Shown one piece after another: positions 21,043 through 30,636 of a stretch of DNA of 64,000 bases. This DNA comes from Nocardia cyriacigeorgica. GTDB taxonomy: Bacteria; Actinomycetota; Actinomycetes; Mycobacteriales; Mycobacteriaceae. Each line of letters begins with the position of its first letter. The stretch's first letter is position 1. Below the pieces are notes generated by a model, which saw only the letters and a list, made by a program, of their open reading frames with translations, was not told the DNA's origin and searched no databases. The stretch covers positions 1 to 64,000 of the forward strand of contig NZ_JARWNX010000038.1 in the NCBI RefSeq assembly GCF_029868385.1, written 5' to 3'. A program made the translations under genes and the position numbers.

Positions 21043-22086
21043 TCAGGAGATCTGGCTGACCGAGACCGGCAGGCCGGGATCGGTCGCCACGGTCAGCGGC
21101 GAGGGCTGCGCGCCACCCGCGATCACATGCGCACCGAGCGCCGCGATCATCACACCGTTATCGGTGCACAAGCGCGGCTTGGGCACGCGCAACTCCAGAC
21201 CGGCTGCGGCACAACGTTCTTCGGCCAGCGACCGGATGCGGGAATTGGCCGTCGCACCGCCACCGAGCACCAGCGTGCCCACACCCACGTCCTGCGCGGC
21301 GCGCACCGCCTTCATGGTGAGCACATCGGCCACCGCCTCCTGGAACGAAGCGGCGATATCCGGGATCGGCAGATCCGCGGCGGCCACCCCGTCGCGCTGC
21401 GCGGCCTCGACATAGCGGGCCACCGCGGTCTTCAACCCGGAGAAGGAGAAGTCGTAGCGCGGATCGCGCGGGCCGGTCATACCGCGCGGGAAGGCGATCG
21501 CCTTCGGATCACCGGAAGCCGCGGCCGCATCGAGCGCCGGGCCGCCCGGAAAACCGAGCCCGAGCAACCGTGCGACCTTGTCGAAGGCCTCACCCGCCGC
21601 GTCGTCGACGGTGCTGCCCAACTCGACGATCGGCTCGGCCAGATCCGTGACGTGTAGCAGGTGCGTATGCCCACCCGAAACCAGCAACGCGACACACGGC
21701 GGCATCGGACCGTGTTCCAGGGTGTCCACCGCGACATGTCCGCCGAGATGGTTGAGCGCGTAGAACGGCACATCCCACGCCGCCGCGTACGCCTTGGCTG
21801 CGGCGACACCGACCAGCAGCGCACCGGCGAGACCGGGGCCGATGGTGACCGCGAGCGCGTCCGGCGCGACGATGCCCGCCGACGACAACGCGCGCCGCAT
21901 CGCGGGCACGATGGCCTCCAGATGCGCGCGCGAGGCGATCTCGGGCACCACACCACCGAAGCGGGCGTGCTGATCCACGCTGGAGGCGACCTCGTCGGCC
22001 AGCAGCTCACAACTGCCGTCCGGATGGCGCCGGACGATGCCGACACCGGTCTCGTCGCAGGAACTCTCGATACCCATGACGATCAC
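21043..22086 (-). CDS. tsaD: tRNA N6-adenosine threonylcarbamoyltransferase TsaD
   Basis: TsaD transfers threonylcarbamoyl to A37 of ANN-decoding tRNAs. The 347-residue protein has the signature [13 protein letters not shown], the metal-binding HLGGHVAVD (with a following His) and HTHLLHV, and the [11 protein letters not shown] helix. The GTG at 22086 overlaps the rimI stop by 4 nt and is preferred over an ATG 9 nt downstream. It is the last gene of tsaB-rimI-tsaD, the order of Rv3421c-Rv3419c. Cytosolic; acts with TsaB, TsaE and TsaC/Sua5, the last encoded elsewhere. Confidence 0.96.
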   Translation of the reverse strand: MIVMGIESSCDETGVGIVRRHPDGSCELLADEVASSVDQHARFGGVVPEIASRAHLEAIVPAMRRALSSAGIVAPDALAVTIGPGLAGALLVGVAAAKAYAAAWDVPFYALNHLGGHVAVDTLEHGPMPPCVALLVSGGHTHLLHVTDLAEPIVELGSTVDDAAGEAFDKVARLLGLGFPGGPALDAAAASGDPKAIAFPRGMTGPRDPRYDFSFSGLKTAVARYVEAAQRDGVAAADLPIPDIAASFQEAVADVLTMKAVRAAQDVGVGTLVLGGGATANSRIRSLAEERCAAAGLELRVPKPRLCTDNGVMIAALGAHVIAGGAQPSPLTVATDPGLPVSVSQIS

Positions 22087-22598
22087 GACAGCACCTCGTC
22101 CGGTCGGTTTGCCTCGCCCCACTCGGTGGTCATCGACGACAGGGCGGGCCTGCGCATCGTGTACGCGTCAGCGCCGCTGGGGTGGTAGTAGTTCTTGCGC
22201 AGCCCGATGATGTGGAAGCCGTGCTTGGCGTAGAGCGCGATGGCGGCGGCATTGTCGGTGCGGACCTCGAGGAATACCGGCCCGCCGCGGCGTCCGGCCT
22301 CGGTGAGCAGCGCTTCGAGCAGTTTGGTGCCGATACCGCCGCGATGGCATTGCGGGTCGACGCCGATGGTGTGCACCTCGGCCTCCGGGTGTTCGGCGTC
22401 ACCGAGCAGCGCGATTCCGGCGTAGCCGACCATGCGGCCGTCGTCGTCGCGGGCGGTGATGTAGCGGTTGTGCCGCGCCGCCAGCTCCGACCGGAACGAG
22501 ACCGCATGCCACGGATCGTCCTCGGGGAACAGCAGCTGCTCGAGTTCCACGCAGCGGTCGATATCCCCGACGGTCATGAGTTCGATGCGGATGCCCAC
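22083..22598 (-). CDS. rimI: Ribosomal-protein-alanine N-acetyltransferase RimI
   Basis: A 171-residue GNAT-fold acetyltransferase with the acetyl-CoA loop [19 protein letters not shown] and the C-terminal [19 protein letters not shown]. RimI acetylates the N-terminal Ala of ribosomal protein S18 in Escherichia coli; actinobacterial homologues may act more broadly. It starts at GTG 2 nt after the tsaB stop and overlaps tsaD, the classic tsaB-rimI-tsaD arrangement. Confidence 0.94.
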   Translation of the reverse strand: MGIRIELMTVGDIDRCVELEQLLFPEDDPWHAVSFRSELAARHNRYITARDDDGRMVGYAGIALLGDAEHPEAEVHTIGVDPQCHRGGIGTKLLEALLTEAGRRGGPVFLEVRTDNAAAIALYAKHGFHIIGLRKNYYHPSGADAYTMRRPALSSMTTEWGEANRPDEVLS

Positions 22599-22600
22599 GC

Positions 22601-23323
22601 CTACGCCCCCGTCCGATCGAGGGTGCGGTAGCTCTTCTCGACCGCGTCGGGCCTGCGCAGATACAGCGGGACCAGCGGTTCGGGCACGGCGCGTGCCAGC
22701 ACCGCGGGTGCGGCGACGCGTACGAGTCCGGCCGGTGACGGGGTCTCCACCGGAAGGACCGGCAGGTCGAACAGATCCACATGGGACGCCGATCCCGCGA
22801 TGACGGTCGCCTGCTCGGCGTCCAGCTCACCCGGTTTGCCGACGTCCGGGCCCGCGACGCGGCTGCCGATACCGCCCTGCGCCCACGGCACGTCCTCGCG
22901 ATAGCGCGCGGAATACACCTCGCGGCGGCGGGCGTCGGTGACCACGAGCAGCTCCGCGCCGGGGGCCAGATCGCGGGCGCCGTCGGCGGCGATCGCGTCC
23001 AGGCTGCACACGCCGTACACCGGGATGCCGAGCGCGTCGCCGAAGGCGGCCGCCGTCGCCATACCGACCCGCAATCCGGTGAACGGGCCAGGACCGATAC
23101 CGACCACTACGGCCGCGATATCGGTCCTGGAACGGCCTGCCTCGGTGAGGCATTCGAGGATCTGCGGGGTGAGCACCTCGGCGTGGGCGCGGGCGTCGAC
23201 CCGCACCCGGACGGCGATGGTGCGCACGTCGGCCGGTGCCTGCGCACCGGCCGCGGACTGCTCCAATTCCACCAATCCCGCTGTAACGGCGGGCGTCGCG
23301 GTGTCGACAGCAAGTACAAGCAT
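22601..23323 (-). CDS. tsaB: tRNA threonylcarbamoyladenosine synthesis protein TsaB
   Basis: A 240-residue ASKHA-fold partner of TsaD. The N-terminus MLVLAVDTATPAVTAGL and the motif VVVGIGPGPFTGLRVGMAT are diagnostic. ATG 23323 begins exactly at the conserved domain; the 96-residue upstream extension is rejected. TsaB scaffolds TsaD and TsaE in t6A synthesis. A 376-nt gap upstream separates it from tsaE, so it may have its own promoter. Confidence 0.95.
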   Translation of the reverse strand: MLVLAVDTATPAVTAGLVELEQSAAGAQAPADVRTIAVRVRVDARAHAEVLTPQILECLTEAGRSRTDIAAVVVGIGPGPFTGLRVGMATAAAFGDALGIPVYGVCSLDAIAADGARDLAPGAELLVVTDARRREVYSARYREDVPWAQGGIGSRVAGPDVGKPGELDAEQATVIAGSASHVDLFDLPVLPVETPSPAGLVRVAAPAVLARAVPEPLVPLYLRRPDAVEKSYRTLDRTGA

Positions 23324-23699
23324 GATTGGCCCAACGATACCGGTTGGTCCCCACGCGCCGCGCAGCCATGAGGGTCGCGGCCGAGATGCGTGCGCACTCC
23401 TACCGCGCGAGGTTGCCCACGTCACAGCGTTGCGGGGCCACCTCGGATGGTGTGGCGGGTGGTCGTGACTGGCGCAGGTACGCCCCACCGACGCAGCCGG
23501 CGCCGGTGGGCACGGCCGGAGCCGAGTCGGGACACGCCCGCCCGGCGTCAGTGGCCGGGCCGCAGCCCGAGGCAGCAGGGCGCACTCGAGAACGGCCCGA
23601 GCACATGGCACATGCGGCGGCCGGGCGCGGTGGTCTCAGGGGCCACAGCGAGAGCTGCTCCTCTCGATGAGTCGACACCTGGCTCGCGTAACGGCGACG
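23324..23699. other. Intergenic gap inside the tsa gene group
   Basis: 376 bp between the tsaE stop and the tsaB start, both on the minus strand. I see no credible gene. A minus-strand ORF of 92 codons lacks a ribosome binding site and family resemblance. A promoter for tsaB-rimI-tsaD may lie here. Confidence 0.45.
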
Positions 23700-24182
23700 C
23701 TATACCTGATCCGCGGCCGGATCGTCTTGGCGTTCAACCCATTCCCAGGTCGCGGTGCGCACCTCCGATTCGGGATCGCGGGCCAGCCGCACCCGCAGAT
23801 GCCGGTCGGACAGATGTTCCACGACACCGCCGCCCCATTCGACGACCACCACGGCATCGTGCAGATCGGTGTCCAGATCGAGGGCGTCGAGTTCGTCCAG
23901 TCCACCGCCGAGGCGGTAGGCATCGACGTGCACCAGCGCCACCGGCGCGGCGTCGCGGCGCTCACCCGCGCGATGTCTGCGGGCGATGATGAACGTCGGC
24001 GAGCTGACCCGCCCCTGTACCCCGAGTCCGGCGGCGATCCCTCGGGTCAGCGCGGTCTTGCCCGCACCGAGCGGACCGTCGAGCACCACGAGATCGCCCG
24101 CGGTGAGGCCAGCGGCCAGTTCCCGGCCGAGCGCCTCGGTGTCGTCCACGGTGGGCAGGACTCGACGGTGTGGTTCAGTCAC
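23700..24182 (-). CDS. tsaE: tRNA threonylcarbamoyladenosine biosynthesis ATPase TsaE
   Basis: A 160-residue P-loop ATPase with Walker A GPLGAGKTALTRGIA, the switch SSPTFIIARRH, HVDAYRLG and VVVEWGGG. TsaE powers the TsaBD complex during t6A modification. GTG 24182 overlaps the upstream hydrolase stop by 8 nt. It is part of alr-hydrolase-tsaE, a common actinobacterial operon. Confidence 0.95.
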   Translation of the reverse strand: MTEPHRRVLPTVDDTEALGRELAAGLTAGDLVVLDGPLGAGKTALTRGIAAGLGVQGRVSSPTFIIARRHRAGERRDAAPVALVHVDAYRLGGGLDELDALDLDTDLHDAVVVVEWGGGVVEHLSDRHLRVRLARDPESEVRTATWEWVERQDDPAADQV

Positions 24183-25257
24183 CGGTCACCTCCGGTGCCT
24201 CGGTCTCGGAGACGACGCCCGCCCGCAGCAGCAGCCGGTCGAGGGCGGCGTCGATCAGCTCGGGGAATTGCAGTTGCGGCATATGCGCGGCGTCCGGCAG
24301 TGCGACGAGTTCGGCGCCGGGTAGCTCGCGGGCCAGGGCACGCGAGTTGCGGAACGGGATGACCAGATCGTGTTTGCCGCCCATGATCAGCACCGGGATA
24401 TCGGCGAGCACCGGCAGCGCGGCCGACTCGTCGTGCAGTTCGATCGCCTTCAGGAATTTGACGATCGTCTCGACGGGGGTGCGGTCGATCATCAGCGTGG
24501 CGAACCGCGACAGTGTCGGGCTCACCGGTCCATGGAACGAGCTGACATGCAAGATCGGCGTGATCACATGTTTGGCCGTCACCCGCCCGGTCTGCACCAG
24601 CGCGGGCGCGGTGTGCACCGCCATACGGAACCCGTCGAGCGCCGGATTGCGCAACAACTGCCCGATACCCGCGCTCGCCACCTCGGCCGCCGCCGTCGAC
24701 AGCAGCGCGACACCAGCCACCCGACGCCCGAACAGCTCGGGGAACTGCGCCGCCGCCGCGAGGACCGCCATTCCGCCCAGCGAATGCCCGACCAGCACCA
24801 GCGGGCCGTGCGGTGCCTTCGCCTCGATGACGCGCACCAGATCACGGCCGAGCTGGCCGACGGTGCAGGTCTCGGTCGCCGGAGTTCCCGAACGCCCGTG
24901 ACCGCGCAGGTCGAACAGCACCATCCGCACCTGCGTGCCCCAGCGTTGTTCGAGGTGGCGGCGCTGGAAGTGGAACGACTCCATGGTGTTGCAGAAGCCG
25001 TGCACGAATACCACGGTGACCGGCGCGTCGGCGGGACCGCATTCCCTGGTGGCGAGCAGCACGCCGTCGTCGGCGGCGACCTCGCCGGCGGGGTCGGCGT
25101 CGATGAGCGAGAAATCCTCACCGCGGTAGGGGTCGCGGCTCACCGGTACCAGCACCCGCGCCCCGGCGCGACGCAGCGCGTGCACGCCCGCCAACGCTCC
25201 GACCAGGCCCGCTGTCGCCATACCGCCGCGCAGGACGGTCACCCGGCGGCGGCTCAC
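24175..25257 (-). CDS. Alpha/beta-fold hydrolase
   Basis: About 360 residues with a complete catalytic framework: oxyanion HGFCNTMES, nucleophile elbow [11 protein letters not shown], acid Asp in [11 protein letters not shown] and His in [12 protein letters not shown] hydrophobic N-terminal stretch ([17 protein letters not shown]) suggests membrane attachment. GTG 25257 overlaps the alr stop by 4 nt, so it is co-translated with alr; the out-of-frame-like N-terminal extension upstream is rejected. The substrate is unknown. Similar hydrolases sit between alr and tsaE in other Mycobacteriales. Confidence 0.88.
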   Translation of the reverse strand: MSRRRVTVLRGGMATAGLVGALAGVHALRRAGARVLVPVSRDPYRGEDFSLIDADPAGEVAADDGVLLATRECGPADAPVTVVFVHGFCNTMESFHFQRRHLEQRWGTQVRMVLFDLRGHGRSGTPATETCTVGQLGRDLVRVIEAKAPHGPLVLVGHSLGGMAVLAAAAQFPELFGRRVAGVALLSTAAAEVASAGIGQLLRNPALDGFRMAVHTAPALVQTGRVTAKHVITPILHVSSFHGPVSPTLSRFATLMIDRTPVETIVKFLKAIELHDESAALPVLADIPVLIMGGKHDLVIPFRNSRALARELPGAELVALPDAAHMPQLQFPELIDAALDRLLLRAGVVSETEAPEVTGD

Positions 25258-26384
25258 CGCGGACCGCCACGGAAGCGGCGCACCACACGGCCGCGGGGTG
25301 AACACACCACTTCGTAGTGGATGGTGTCGAGTAGGTCGGCCCAGTCCTGGGCGTGTGGTTCGCCGGATTCTCCGGTGCCGAACAGGATCGCGGTATCGCC
25401 TTCGGTGACGCCGTCGAGGTTGTCGCCGAGGTCGATGACCAGCTGGTCCATACACACCCGCCCGATGCTCGGGCGGCGTGCGCCACGTACCCACACCTGG
25501 CAGCGCCCGCCCAGACGGCGTGCGACGCCGTCGGCGTATCCGGCCGGGATGAGCGCGACGGTGGTGTCGTGCGGTGCGATCCATTCATGCCCGTAGGACA
25601 CACCCTCACCGGCGGCGACGCGCTTGATCAGCGAGACCTCCGCCTGGAAGGTCATCGCGGGGCGTAGCCCGAAATCGCCGAGTTCGGGGACCGGCGACAG
25701 GCCGTACATCGCGATACCGGGCCGCACCATATCGAAGGCGAGGTCGGGGCGGGTCAGGGTGGCGGCCGAGTTGGCCAAGTGCGTCACCTCGGGCACCAGA
25801 CCGTATTCCTTGGCGGTGGCGATGGCGTCGACGAAGCGGTCGCGCTGGACGTCGATGGTGGGATGGTGCGGCTCGTCGGCGTGGGCCAGATGGGAGAAGA
25901 TCGCCCGCAATCGCAGCACCTGCTCATCGAGCAGCGGGCGCAGCGCGGTGAGGACGTCACGGTATTCGGTGACCGAGACGCCATTGCGGTTGAGCCCGGT
26001 ATCGACCTTGAGGGTGAGGGTCGCTGTACGCCCGAGCCGCCGCGCCGCCGCCTCCACCGCCCGCAACTGCGATATCGAGGAGACACCGATCTCGATATCG
26101 GCGGCGATCCCCGCACCGTAATCGGCGTCGGAGTTGTTGAGCCAGCACAGGATCGGGGCGGTGATCCCCGCCGCGCGCAGCTGCACCGCCTCGCTGATGG
26201 TGGTGACGCCCAGTTCGGCCGCCCCCGCCGCCAGCGCCGCCCGACCGACCTCGACCGCGCCATGGTTGTAGCCGTCGGCCTTCACCACCGTCATCACCGC
26301 CGCATCGCCGGCGTGTTCACGCAGGATCCGCACGTTATGAGCGATGGCATCCAGATCGACAACCGTCTCCACTTGCGCATTCAC
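25254..26384 (-). CDS. alr: Alanine racemase
   Basis: A PLP-dependent enzyme interconverting L- and D-alanine for peptidoglycan. The cofactor Lys lies in [15 protein letters not shown], the PLP-phosphate-binding Tyr in [13 protein letters not shown], and the second catalytic base Tyr in [10 protein letters not shown]. The substrate-specificity motif [13 protein letters not shown] is present. GTG 26384 ([16 protein letters not shown] follows) gives 376 residues, normal for the family; ATG 26456 adds 24 less conserved residues and cannot be excluded. It heads alr-hydrolase-tsaE. Confidence 0.95.
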   Translation of the reverse strand: MNAQVETVVDLDAIAHNVRILREHAGDAAVMTVVKADGYNHGAVEVGRAALAAGAAELGVTTISEAVQLRAAGITAPILCWLNNSDADYGAGIAADIEIGVSSISQLRAVEAAARRLGRTATLTLKVDTGLNRNGVSVTEYRDVLTALRPLLDEQVLRLRAIFSHLAHADEPHHPTIDVQRDRFVDAIATAKEYGLVPEVTHLANSAATLTRPDLAFDMVRPGIAMYGLSPVPELGDFGLRPAMTFQAEVSLIKRVAAGEGVSYGHEWIAPHDTTVALIPAGYADGVARRLGGRCQVWVRGARRPSIGRVCMDQLVIDLGDNLDGVTEGDTAILFGTGESGEPHAQDWADLLDTIHYEVVCSPRGRVVRRFRGGPR

Positions 26385-26732
26385 GATTCCCGATCCTGCC
26401 ACCAACGCGGTCGCCGACGGTGATCGACCACCTGAGATTCGTCGGGACGCAATCATCGACTTGAAGCTACAACTACGGATTCTTCGGCGACCGGCGACAT
26501 ACGTATAGCGGTGCGTCGACGACCTCGTTCGTTCGGCCCGCCGCTGCGACGGCCGTACGACATACCTTCCGCAGCAGGCGGGCCACCCACAGCACGCGAC
26601 CTACCGGTTGCACACCGGCGCAGCGAGTCAGCCACAGCTGTCCGTGCGTCGAATCGGCGAAGGCGCACAGGTCCGGTCGCTCCACCGGAGCTACCTGGCC
26701 AACGACGTTGCCGTGCTGGCGATCCCGAACAC

Positions 26733-28169
26733 TCACCCGGCGAGAGCGCGCAGCGTGCGGATCGCAGGGCGGAGGCGGTGCAGCAGCGGAGATGCGGAGA
26801 TCGGTGCGGCGGCGGGGCCTTCGGCGGCGGCGAGGTTGGCGGCGAGGGCGTGGACGCGGGCGGCCGCGGCGGCGGACCAGGCGGGTTCCCGTCCTGCGGC
26901 GAGCAGCGCGCCGATCACACCAGACAGCACGTCACCGGCACCAGCGGTGGACGCCCACGAACCGCCCGCCTCGTTCACCAGGACGGGACCGCCGGGTGCG
27001 GCGATCAAGGTGGCGCGCCCTTTGAGCAGTACCGTCGCGCCCCACGACTCGGCCAGTTCGCGGACGGCCGCGACTCGATCGTCACCGAGCGGCTGCCCGG
27101 TGAGGCGGGCGAACTCTCCGGCGTGCGGCGTCAGCACCGTCGGCGCGGTGCGGTCGCGCACCATGGCGGGGTGCTCGGCGAGCAGGGTCAGGCCATCGGC
27201 ATCGACGACCACCGGCAGGTCGGTCGACAGGATCTGGGTCAGCCGGGCCCACGCACCGTCATCGGTACCGGCACCGGGCCCGAACACCCACGCTTGGACC
27301 CGGCCGGTCGAGGCGATATTGCGGGCGGCGACGACCTCCGGGTATGCCGCGACCACATCCCCCGCACCGGTTCCCGCGTAGCGCACCATGCCGGACGTCG
27401 CGGCGACCGCGGCGCCGGTACACAGCACCGCCGCGCCCGGATACGCCGCGCTACCCGCGCAGATCCCGGTGACACCTTGGCTGTACTTGTCGTCGGCCGC
27501 GCCGGGCACCGGCCATCGCGCACCGATATCGCGTGGTTCCAGCGCGGCGAGATCCGGGGCGGGGAGCTGTAATCCGATGGGCACCAGCTCGATTCGCCCA
27601 CACCATGCGGCCGCCAGTGCGTGCACCGGTTTGAGGGCGCCGAAGCTCACCGTCACCTGCGCGCGCACCGCGGGCCCGTGCACCGCGCCGGTATCGGGGT
27701 CGACTCCGCTCGGCAGATCCGCCGCCACGATCGGCGCCTCGATCCCGGACACGATCTCCGCCGCGTCCGGTCGCAACGAACCACGCCCGGAAATCCCGAC
27801 GATCCCATCGATCACCAGATCGGGAGCACCGACCTCCGAGCGCACCCGACCTCCGGCTTTCCGCAGGGCGGCAAGGCCTTCCGCATGGGCACGATCCGGG
27901 TTCAACAGCACCGCGCCGACCGCGACCCCGCGCCGTCGCAGGAAGTACCCGGCCCACAACGCATCACCGCCGTTGTCACCAGATCCGACCAGCAGCGTCA
28001 CCGACCGCCCGGCCACACCCCCGGTGCGGGTGCGCAGTTCCCCCGCGACCACGGTCGCCAACCCATAGGCCGCGCGCCGCATCGGCACACCCGCGGCGAC
28101 CCTGGTGAACAGTTCCGCCTCGGCCGCCCGGACCGCGTCGACGGTGAAATAACCACGCTGCGAGGACAT
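26733..28169 (-). CDS. nnr: Bifunctional NAD(P)H-hydrate epimerase / dehydratase
   Basis: A fusion of the YjeF epimerase (about 1-215, with LLVGSGDNGGDALWAGYFL and LPSGVDPDTG) and the ribokinase-like ADP-dependent dehydratase (about 225-478). The dehydratase contains VFGPGAGTD, VVVDADGLTLLAE, TPHAGEFARLTG and STAGAGDVLSGVIGALLA. It repairs hydrated NADH/NADPH. The 478-residue length is typical. It is the Rv3433c equivalent and keeps the M. tuberculosis order between alr and glmS. It is divergent from the cupredoxin gene with only 60 bp between starts. Confidence 0.96.
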   Translation of the reverse strand: MSSQRGYFTVDAVRAAEAELFTRVAAGVPMRRAAYGLATVVAGELRTRTGGVAGRSVTLLVGSGDNGGDALWAGYFLRRRGVAVGAVLLNPDRAHAEGLAALRKAGGRVRSEVGAPDLVIDGIVGISGRGSLRPDAAEIVSGIEAPIVAADLPSGVDPDTGAVHGPAVRAQVTVSFGALKPVHALAAAWCGRIELVPIGLQLPAPDLAALEPRDIGARWPVPGAADDKYSQGVTGICAGSAAYPGAAVLCTGAAVAATSGMVRYAGTGAGDVVAAYPEVVAARNIASTGRVQAWVFGPGAGTDDGAWARLTQILSTDLPVVVDADGLTLLAEHPAMVRDRTAPTVLTPHAGEFARLTGQPLGDDRVAAVRELAESWGATVLLKGRATLIAAPGGPVLVNEAGGSWASTAGAGDVLSGVIGALLAAGREPAWSAAAAARVHALAANLAAAEGPAAAPISASPLLHRLRPAIRTLRALAG

Positions 28170-28229
28170 CGGACACGCACCTCCACTGGTTGCTCGGGCC
28201 GTGACGTCAGCAGACTACGCTTGGCCTTC

Positions 28230-28646
28230 ATGCCAACGCCCCGTCGTCACGCCATCTCCGTCCTCACCGCAGGATTCGTTCTGGCGGCGCTGCTGTCCGG
28301 ATGCGGCTCCGACGACGATTCCGGCGCCGCACCGACGACCACCGCAACCTCGGCCGCCACCTCGGCTCCGGCCGCCGACGACGGGCGGGCGCAGACCTTC
28401 GTCGTCACCGTCGACGATATGACCTTCTCCCCCGCCGACCTCACCATTTCGGTCGGCGACACCGTTACCTGGAAGTTCGAGGACAGCGCGGTACACGGCG
28501 TGCAGGGCATCGGCGACAAGGCGATGGGCATCAACAGCCCGCTGTTCACCGAGGGCGAGTGGAGCCACACCTTCACCACGGCCGGCTCCTTCCGGTACCT
28601 GTGCCCCATCCACCCGGATATGCGGGGCACCATCACCGTCGCGTAG
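28230..28646 (+). CDS. Cupredoxin-domain (plastocyanin-like) lipoprotein
   Basis: A 138-residue secreted lipoprotein. The signal peptide ends in lipobox LLSGCGS, followed by an Ala/Thr/Ser linker and a cupredoxin domain. Type 1 copper ligands are all visible: His in SAVHGVQG, and Cys, His and Met in YLCPIHPDMRG. It probably binds one copper ion at the outer face of the membrane for electron transfer or copper handling. ATG 28230 begins the signal peptide. It converges with the MarR gene, whose stop is 3 nt away. Confidence 0.92.
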   Translation: MPTPRRHAISVLTAGFVLAALLSGCGSDDDSGAAPTTTATSAATSAPAADDGRAQTFVVTVDDMTFSPADLTISVGDTVTWKFEDSAVHGVQGIGDKAMGINSPLFTEGEWSHTFTTAGSFRYLCPIHPDMRGTITVA

Positions 28647-28649
28647 CTC

Positions 28650-29132
28650 TCAGACGGGACGATAGTCGCGAGTGCGCGGGCTCCCCGCGTTCAACGCCTC
28701 GACCGCCGACACCAGCGGCGCCAGTTCCGGGTTCGCGGCGGCCTGCTGCAATGCGCTCGTCAGCGCGTCGTCATGGGTCGGGCGGGCATGTTCGAGCAGC
28801 TCGAGTCCCTGCGGCGTGACGTCGGTGTAGATGCCGCGGCGATCGTCAGGGCACAGGTAGCGCTGGAGCAGGCCCCGGTCCTCCAGCCGCGAGACCAGCC
28901 GCGTGGTGGCGCTCTGACTCAAGACGACGGCCTCGGCCACCTGATGCATCCGCAGATGTCCGCCCGGTCCATCGTGCTGCCGGGACAGCACGACCAACAG
29001 CGAGTATTCGCGCACACTCAGATCGTGACCGGCCTGTAGGGCGCGTTCGATATGCGCCTCGATCCGGTCGTGCAGCAGCGACAGCGCGTACCAGCCGTCG
29101 GCGAGGCCGGTGAGGGCGGCATCGGCGGTCAT
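28650..29132 (-). CDS. MarR-family transcriptional regulator
   Basis: A 160-residue winged-helix regulator with LSVREYSLLVVLSR, recognition helix VLSQSATTRLVSRLEDRGLL and wing CPDDRRGIYTDVTPQG. ATG 29132 follows AAGGA. It is divergent from an MFS transporter gene across an AT-rich region with repeated TGCAATTA words, the likely operator. It probably represses the transporter until a small aromatic or drug-like ligand binds. Confidence 0.92.
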   Translation of the reverse strand: MTADAALTGLADGWYALSLLHDRIEAHIERALQAGHDLSVREYSLLVVLSRQHDGPGGHLRMHQVAEAVVLSQSATTRLVSRLEDRGLLQRYLCPDDRRGIYTDVTPQGLELLEHARPTHDDALTSALQQAAANPELAPLVSAVEALNAGSPRTRDYRPV

Positions 29133-29193
29133 GGTGGTCCTTCCCTCGGAACTCTCCTGCCCAGGATAGATGACTACCGAAATAGCCCGCGCT

Positions 29194-29217
29194 TGCAATT
29201 AAATGCCTATGCAATTA
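29194..29217. promoter_or_regulatory. Putative MarR operator
   Basis: Two copies of TGCAATTA (29194-29201 and 29210-29217) are spaced 16 bp apart, with an imperfect GCAATTAAATGC palindrome at the first copy. This is a markedly AT-rich island between the divergent MarR and MFS genes. Confidence 0.55.
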
Positions 29218-29267
29218 TTGTCTACGCGTGTAAAGATCACACGCAACATCAAGTGGAGGCGCTACCC

Positions 29268-30485
29268 ATGCCGCTCGCCCTGCTCGCCCTCACCCTCGGG
29301 GCGTTCGCCATCGGCACCACCGAATTCGTCATCGTCGGACTGCTGCCCGATATCGCGGCCGATTACGCGGTGTCCATCCCCACCGCGGGCCTGCTGGTCA
29401 CCGGATACGCACTCGGCGTCGTCGCGGGTGCGCCGGTCATGACCGGTCTCGGCACCCGCGTCTCTCGCAAACGCATGCTGCTCGGATCATTGCTGCTGCT
29501 GATCGCCGGAAATCTGCTGTCGGCGGTGGCGCCGAGCTTCGCGCTCATGCTGACCGGTCGGATCGTCGCCTCGTTGGCGCACGGCGCGTTCTTCGGCATC
29601 GGCGCGGTCGTCGCGGGCAGTCTGGTGGCCGCCGAACGCAAGGCGGGCGCCATCGCGATCATGTTCACCGGGCTCACCGCCGCGACCGTCGTCGGTGTAC
29701 CGCTCGGCACGCTGCTCGGCCAGCAGTTCGGTTGGCGACTCACCTTCGCGCTGGTGGCCGTGATCGGCGTCATCGGGGCGGTCGGCGTCGCCGCGCTGAT
29801 CCCCGAACAGCCCGCACCGCGAGAGGCCCGGCTGCGGTCGGAATTCTCGGCGCTGGCCAATCCGCAGGTGTTGCTCGCCATGGCCATGACAGTCCTCGGC
29901 TTCGGTGGTGTGTTCGCCGCGATCACCTATCTCGCGCCGATGATGACCGAGGTCACCGGATACGCCGACAGCTCGGTGACCTGGCTGCTCGTCCTGTTCG
30001 GACTCGGCATGTTCGCGGGCAATCTGATCGGCGGACGTTATGCCGATCGTCATCTGATGCCGATGCTCTACATCGCGCTCGGGCTACTCGCCGCGGTTCT
30101 CGCAGTCTTCACCCTCACCGCGCACAGCAAACCGCTCGCCGCCGTCACCGTGGTACTCATCGGGGCGCTCGGCTTCGCCACCGTCCCACCGTTGCAGAAG
30201 CGCGTGCTCGATCAGGCCGCGGGCGCACCGACCCTGGCCTCCGCGATCAATATCGGCGCATTCAACCTGGGCAACGCCCTGGCGGCGTGGCTCGGCGGAC
30301 TCGCCATCTCCGCGGGCTTCGGTTACACCGCACCCAACTGGGTGGGCGCGCTGCTCGCCGCGAGCGCCCTTGGGCTGGCCATCACCTCGGCGACGCTGGA
30401 ACGCCGCCAAACCCCGACCCCAGTGCACAACCACACCCCGATCACGACACCACAACCAACCGAAAGCACCCCAACAGCCGCCTGA
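29268..30485 (+). CDS. MFS transporter, DHA1 drug-efflux type
   Basis: A 405-residue, 12-helix major facilitator protein. The N-terminal helix LALTLGAFAIGTTEFVIVGL and the cytoplasmic loop GTRVSRKRMLLGS are typical of the AraJ/CmlA-like DHA1 efflux group. The C-terminus is a Thr/Pro-rich cytoplasmic tail. ATG 29268 follows GGAGG by about 10 nt. It is divergent from its probable MarR repressor. The substrate is not predictable; a drug or sugar-like efflux role is inferred. Confidence 0.9.
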   Translation: MPLALLALTLGAFAIGTTEFVIVGLLPDIAADYAVSIPTAGLLVTGYALGVVAGAPVMTGLGTRVSRKRMLLGSLLLLIAGNLLSAVAPSFALMLTGRIVASLAHGAFFGIGAVVAGSLVAAERKAGAIAIMFTGLTAATVVGVPLGTLLGQQFGWRLTFALVAVIGVIGAVGVAALIPEQPAPREARLRSEFSALANPQVLLAMAMTVLGFGGVFAAITYLAPMMTEVTGYADSSVTWLLVLFGLGMFAGNLIGGRYADRHLMPMLYIALGLLAAVLAVFTLTAHSKPLAAVTVVLIGALGFATVPPLQKRVLDQAAGAPTLASAINIGAFNLGNALAAWLGGLAISAGFGYTAPNWVGALLAASALGLAITSATLERRQTPTPVHNHTPITTPQPTESTPTAA

Positions 30486-30493
30486 CTCGGCCG

Positions 30494-30584
30494 CGAGTGG
30501 CACCTCAGTGCGGGGCCTACTCGCGCGATCCGCAGCCAGGTGCCACTCGACGCCTTCGGCTGGGTGTAGGGGTGGCGAGTAGGC
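30494..30584. terminator. Interleaved inverted repeats between MFS and glmS
   Basis: Arms 30494-30505 / 30538-30549 (CGAGTGGCACCT) form a perfect 12-bp stem. Arms 30515-30524 / 30575-30584 (GCCTACTCGC) form a perfect 10-bp stem. The second left arm lies inside the first loop, so the two cannot both form as simple nested hairpins. The region separates two convergent genes, so termination is likely. Confidence 0.7.
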
Positions 30585-30636
30585 GCGGGAGTGGGCCACC
30601 GACTCGGGTGATGGAGGGCCTGGGTCGGTGGCTGTC

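Noticed and set aside
20516..21415. 299-codon plus-strand ORF across the minisatellite
   Set aside because: Open only by composition; the 25-bp unit shifts frame each copy, and the ORF overlaps tsaD and the Hsp70-like gene antisense or out of frame.
23400..23678. 92-codon minus-strand ORF between tsaE and tsaB
   Set aside because: Position would suit an operon gene, but there is no ribosome binding site and the sequence is Pro/Arg/Ala low complexity.
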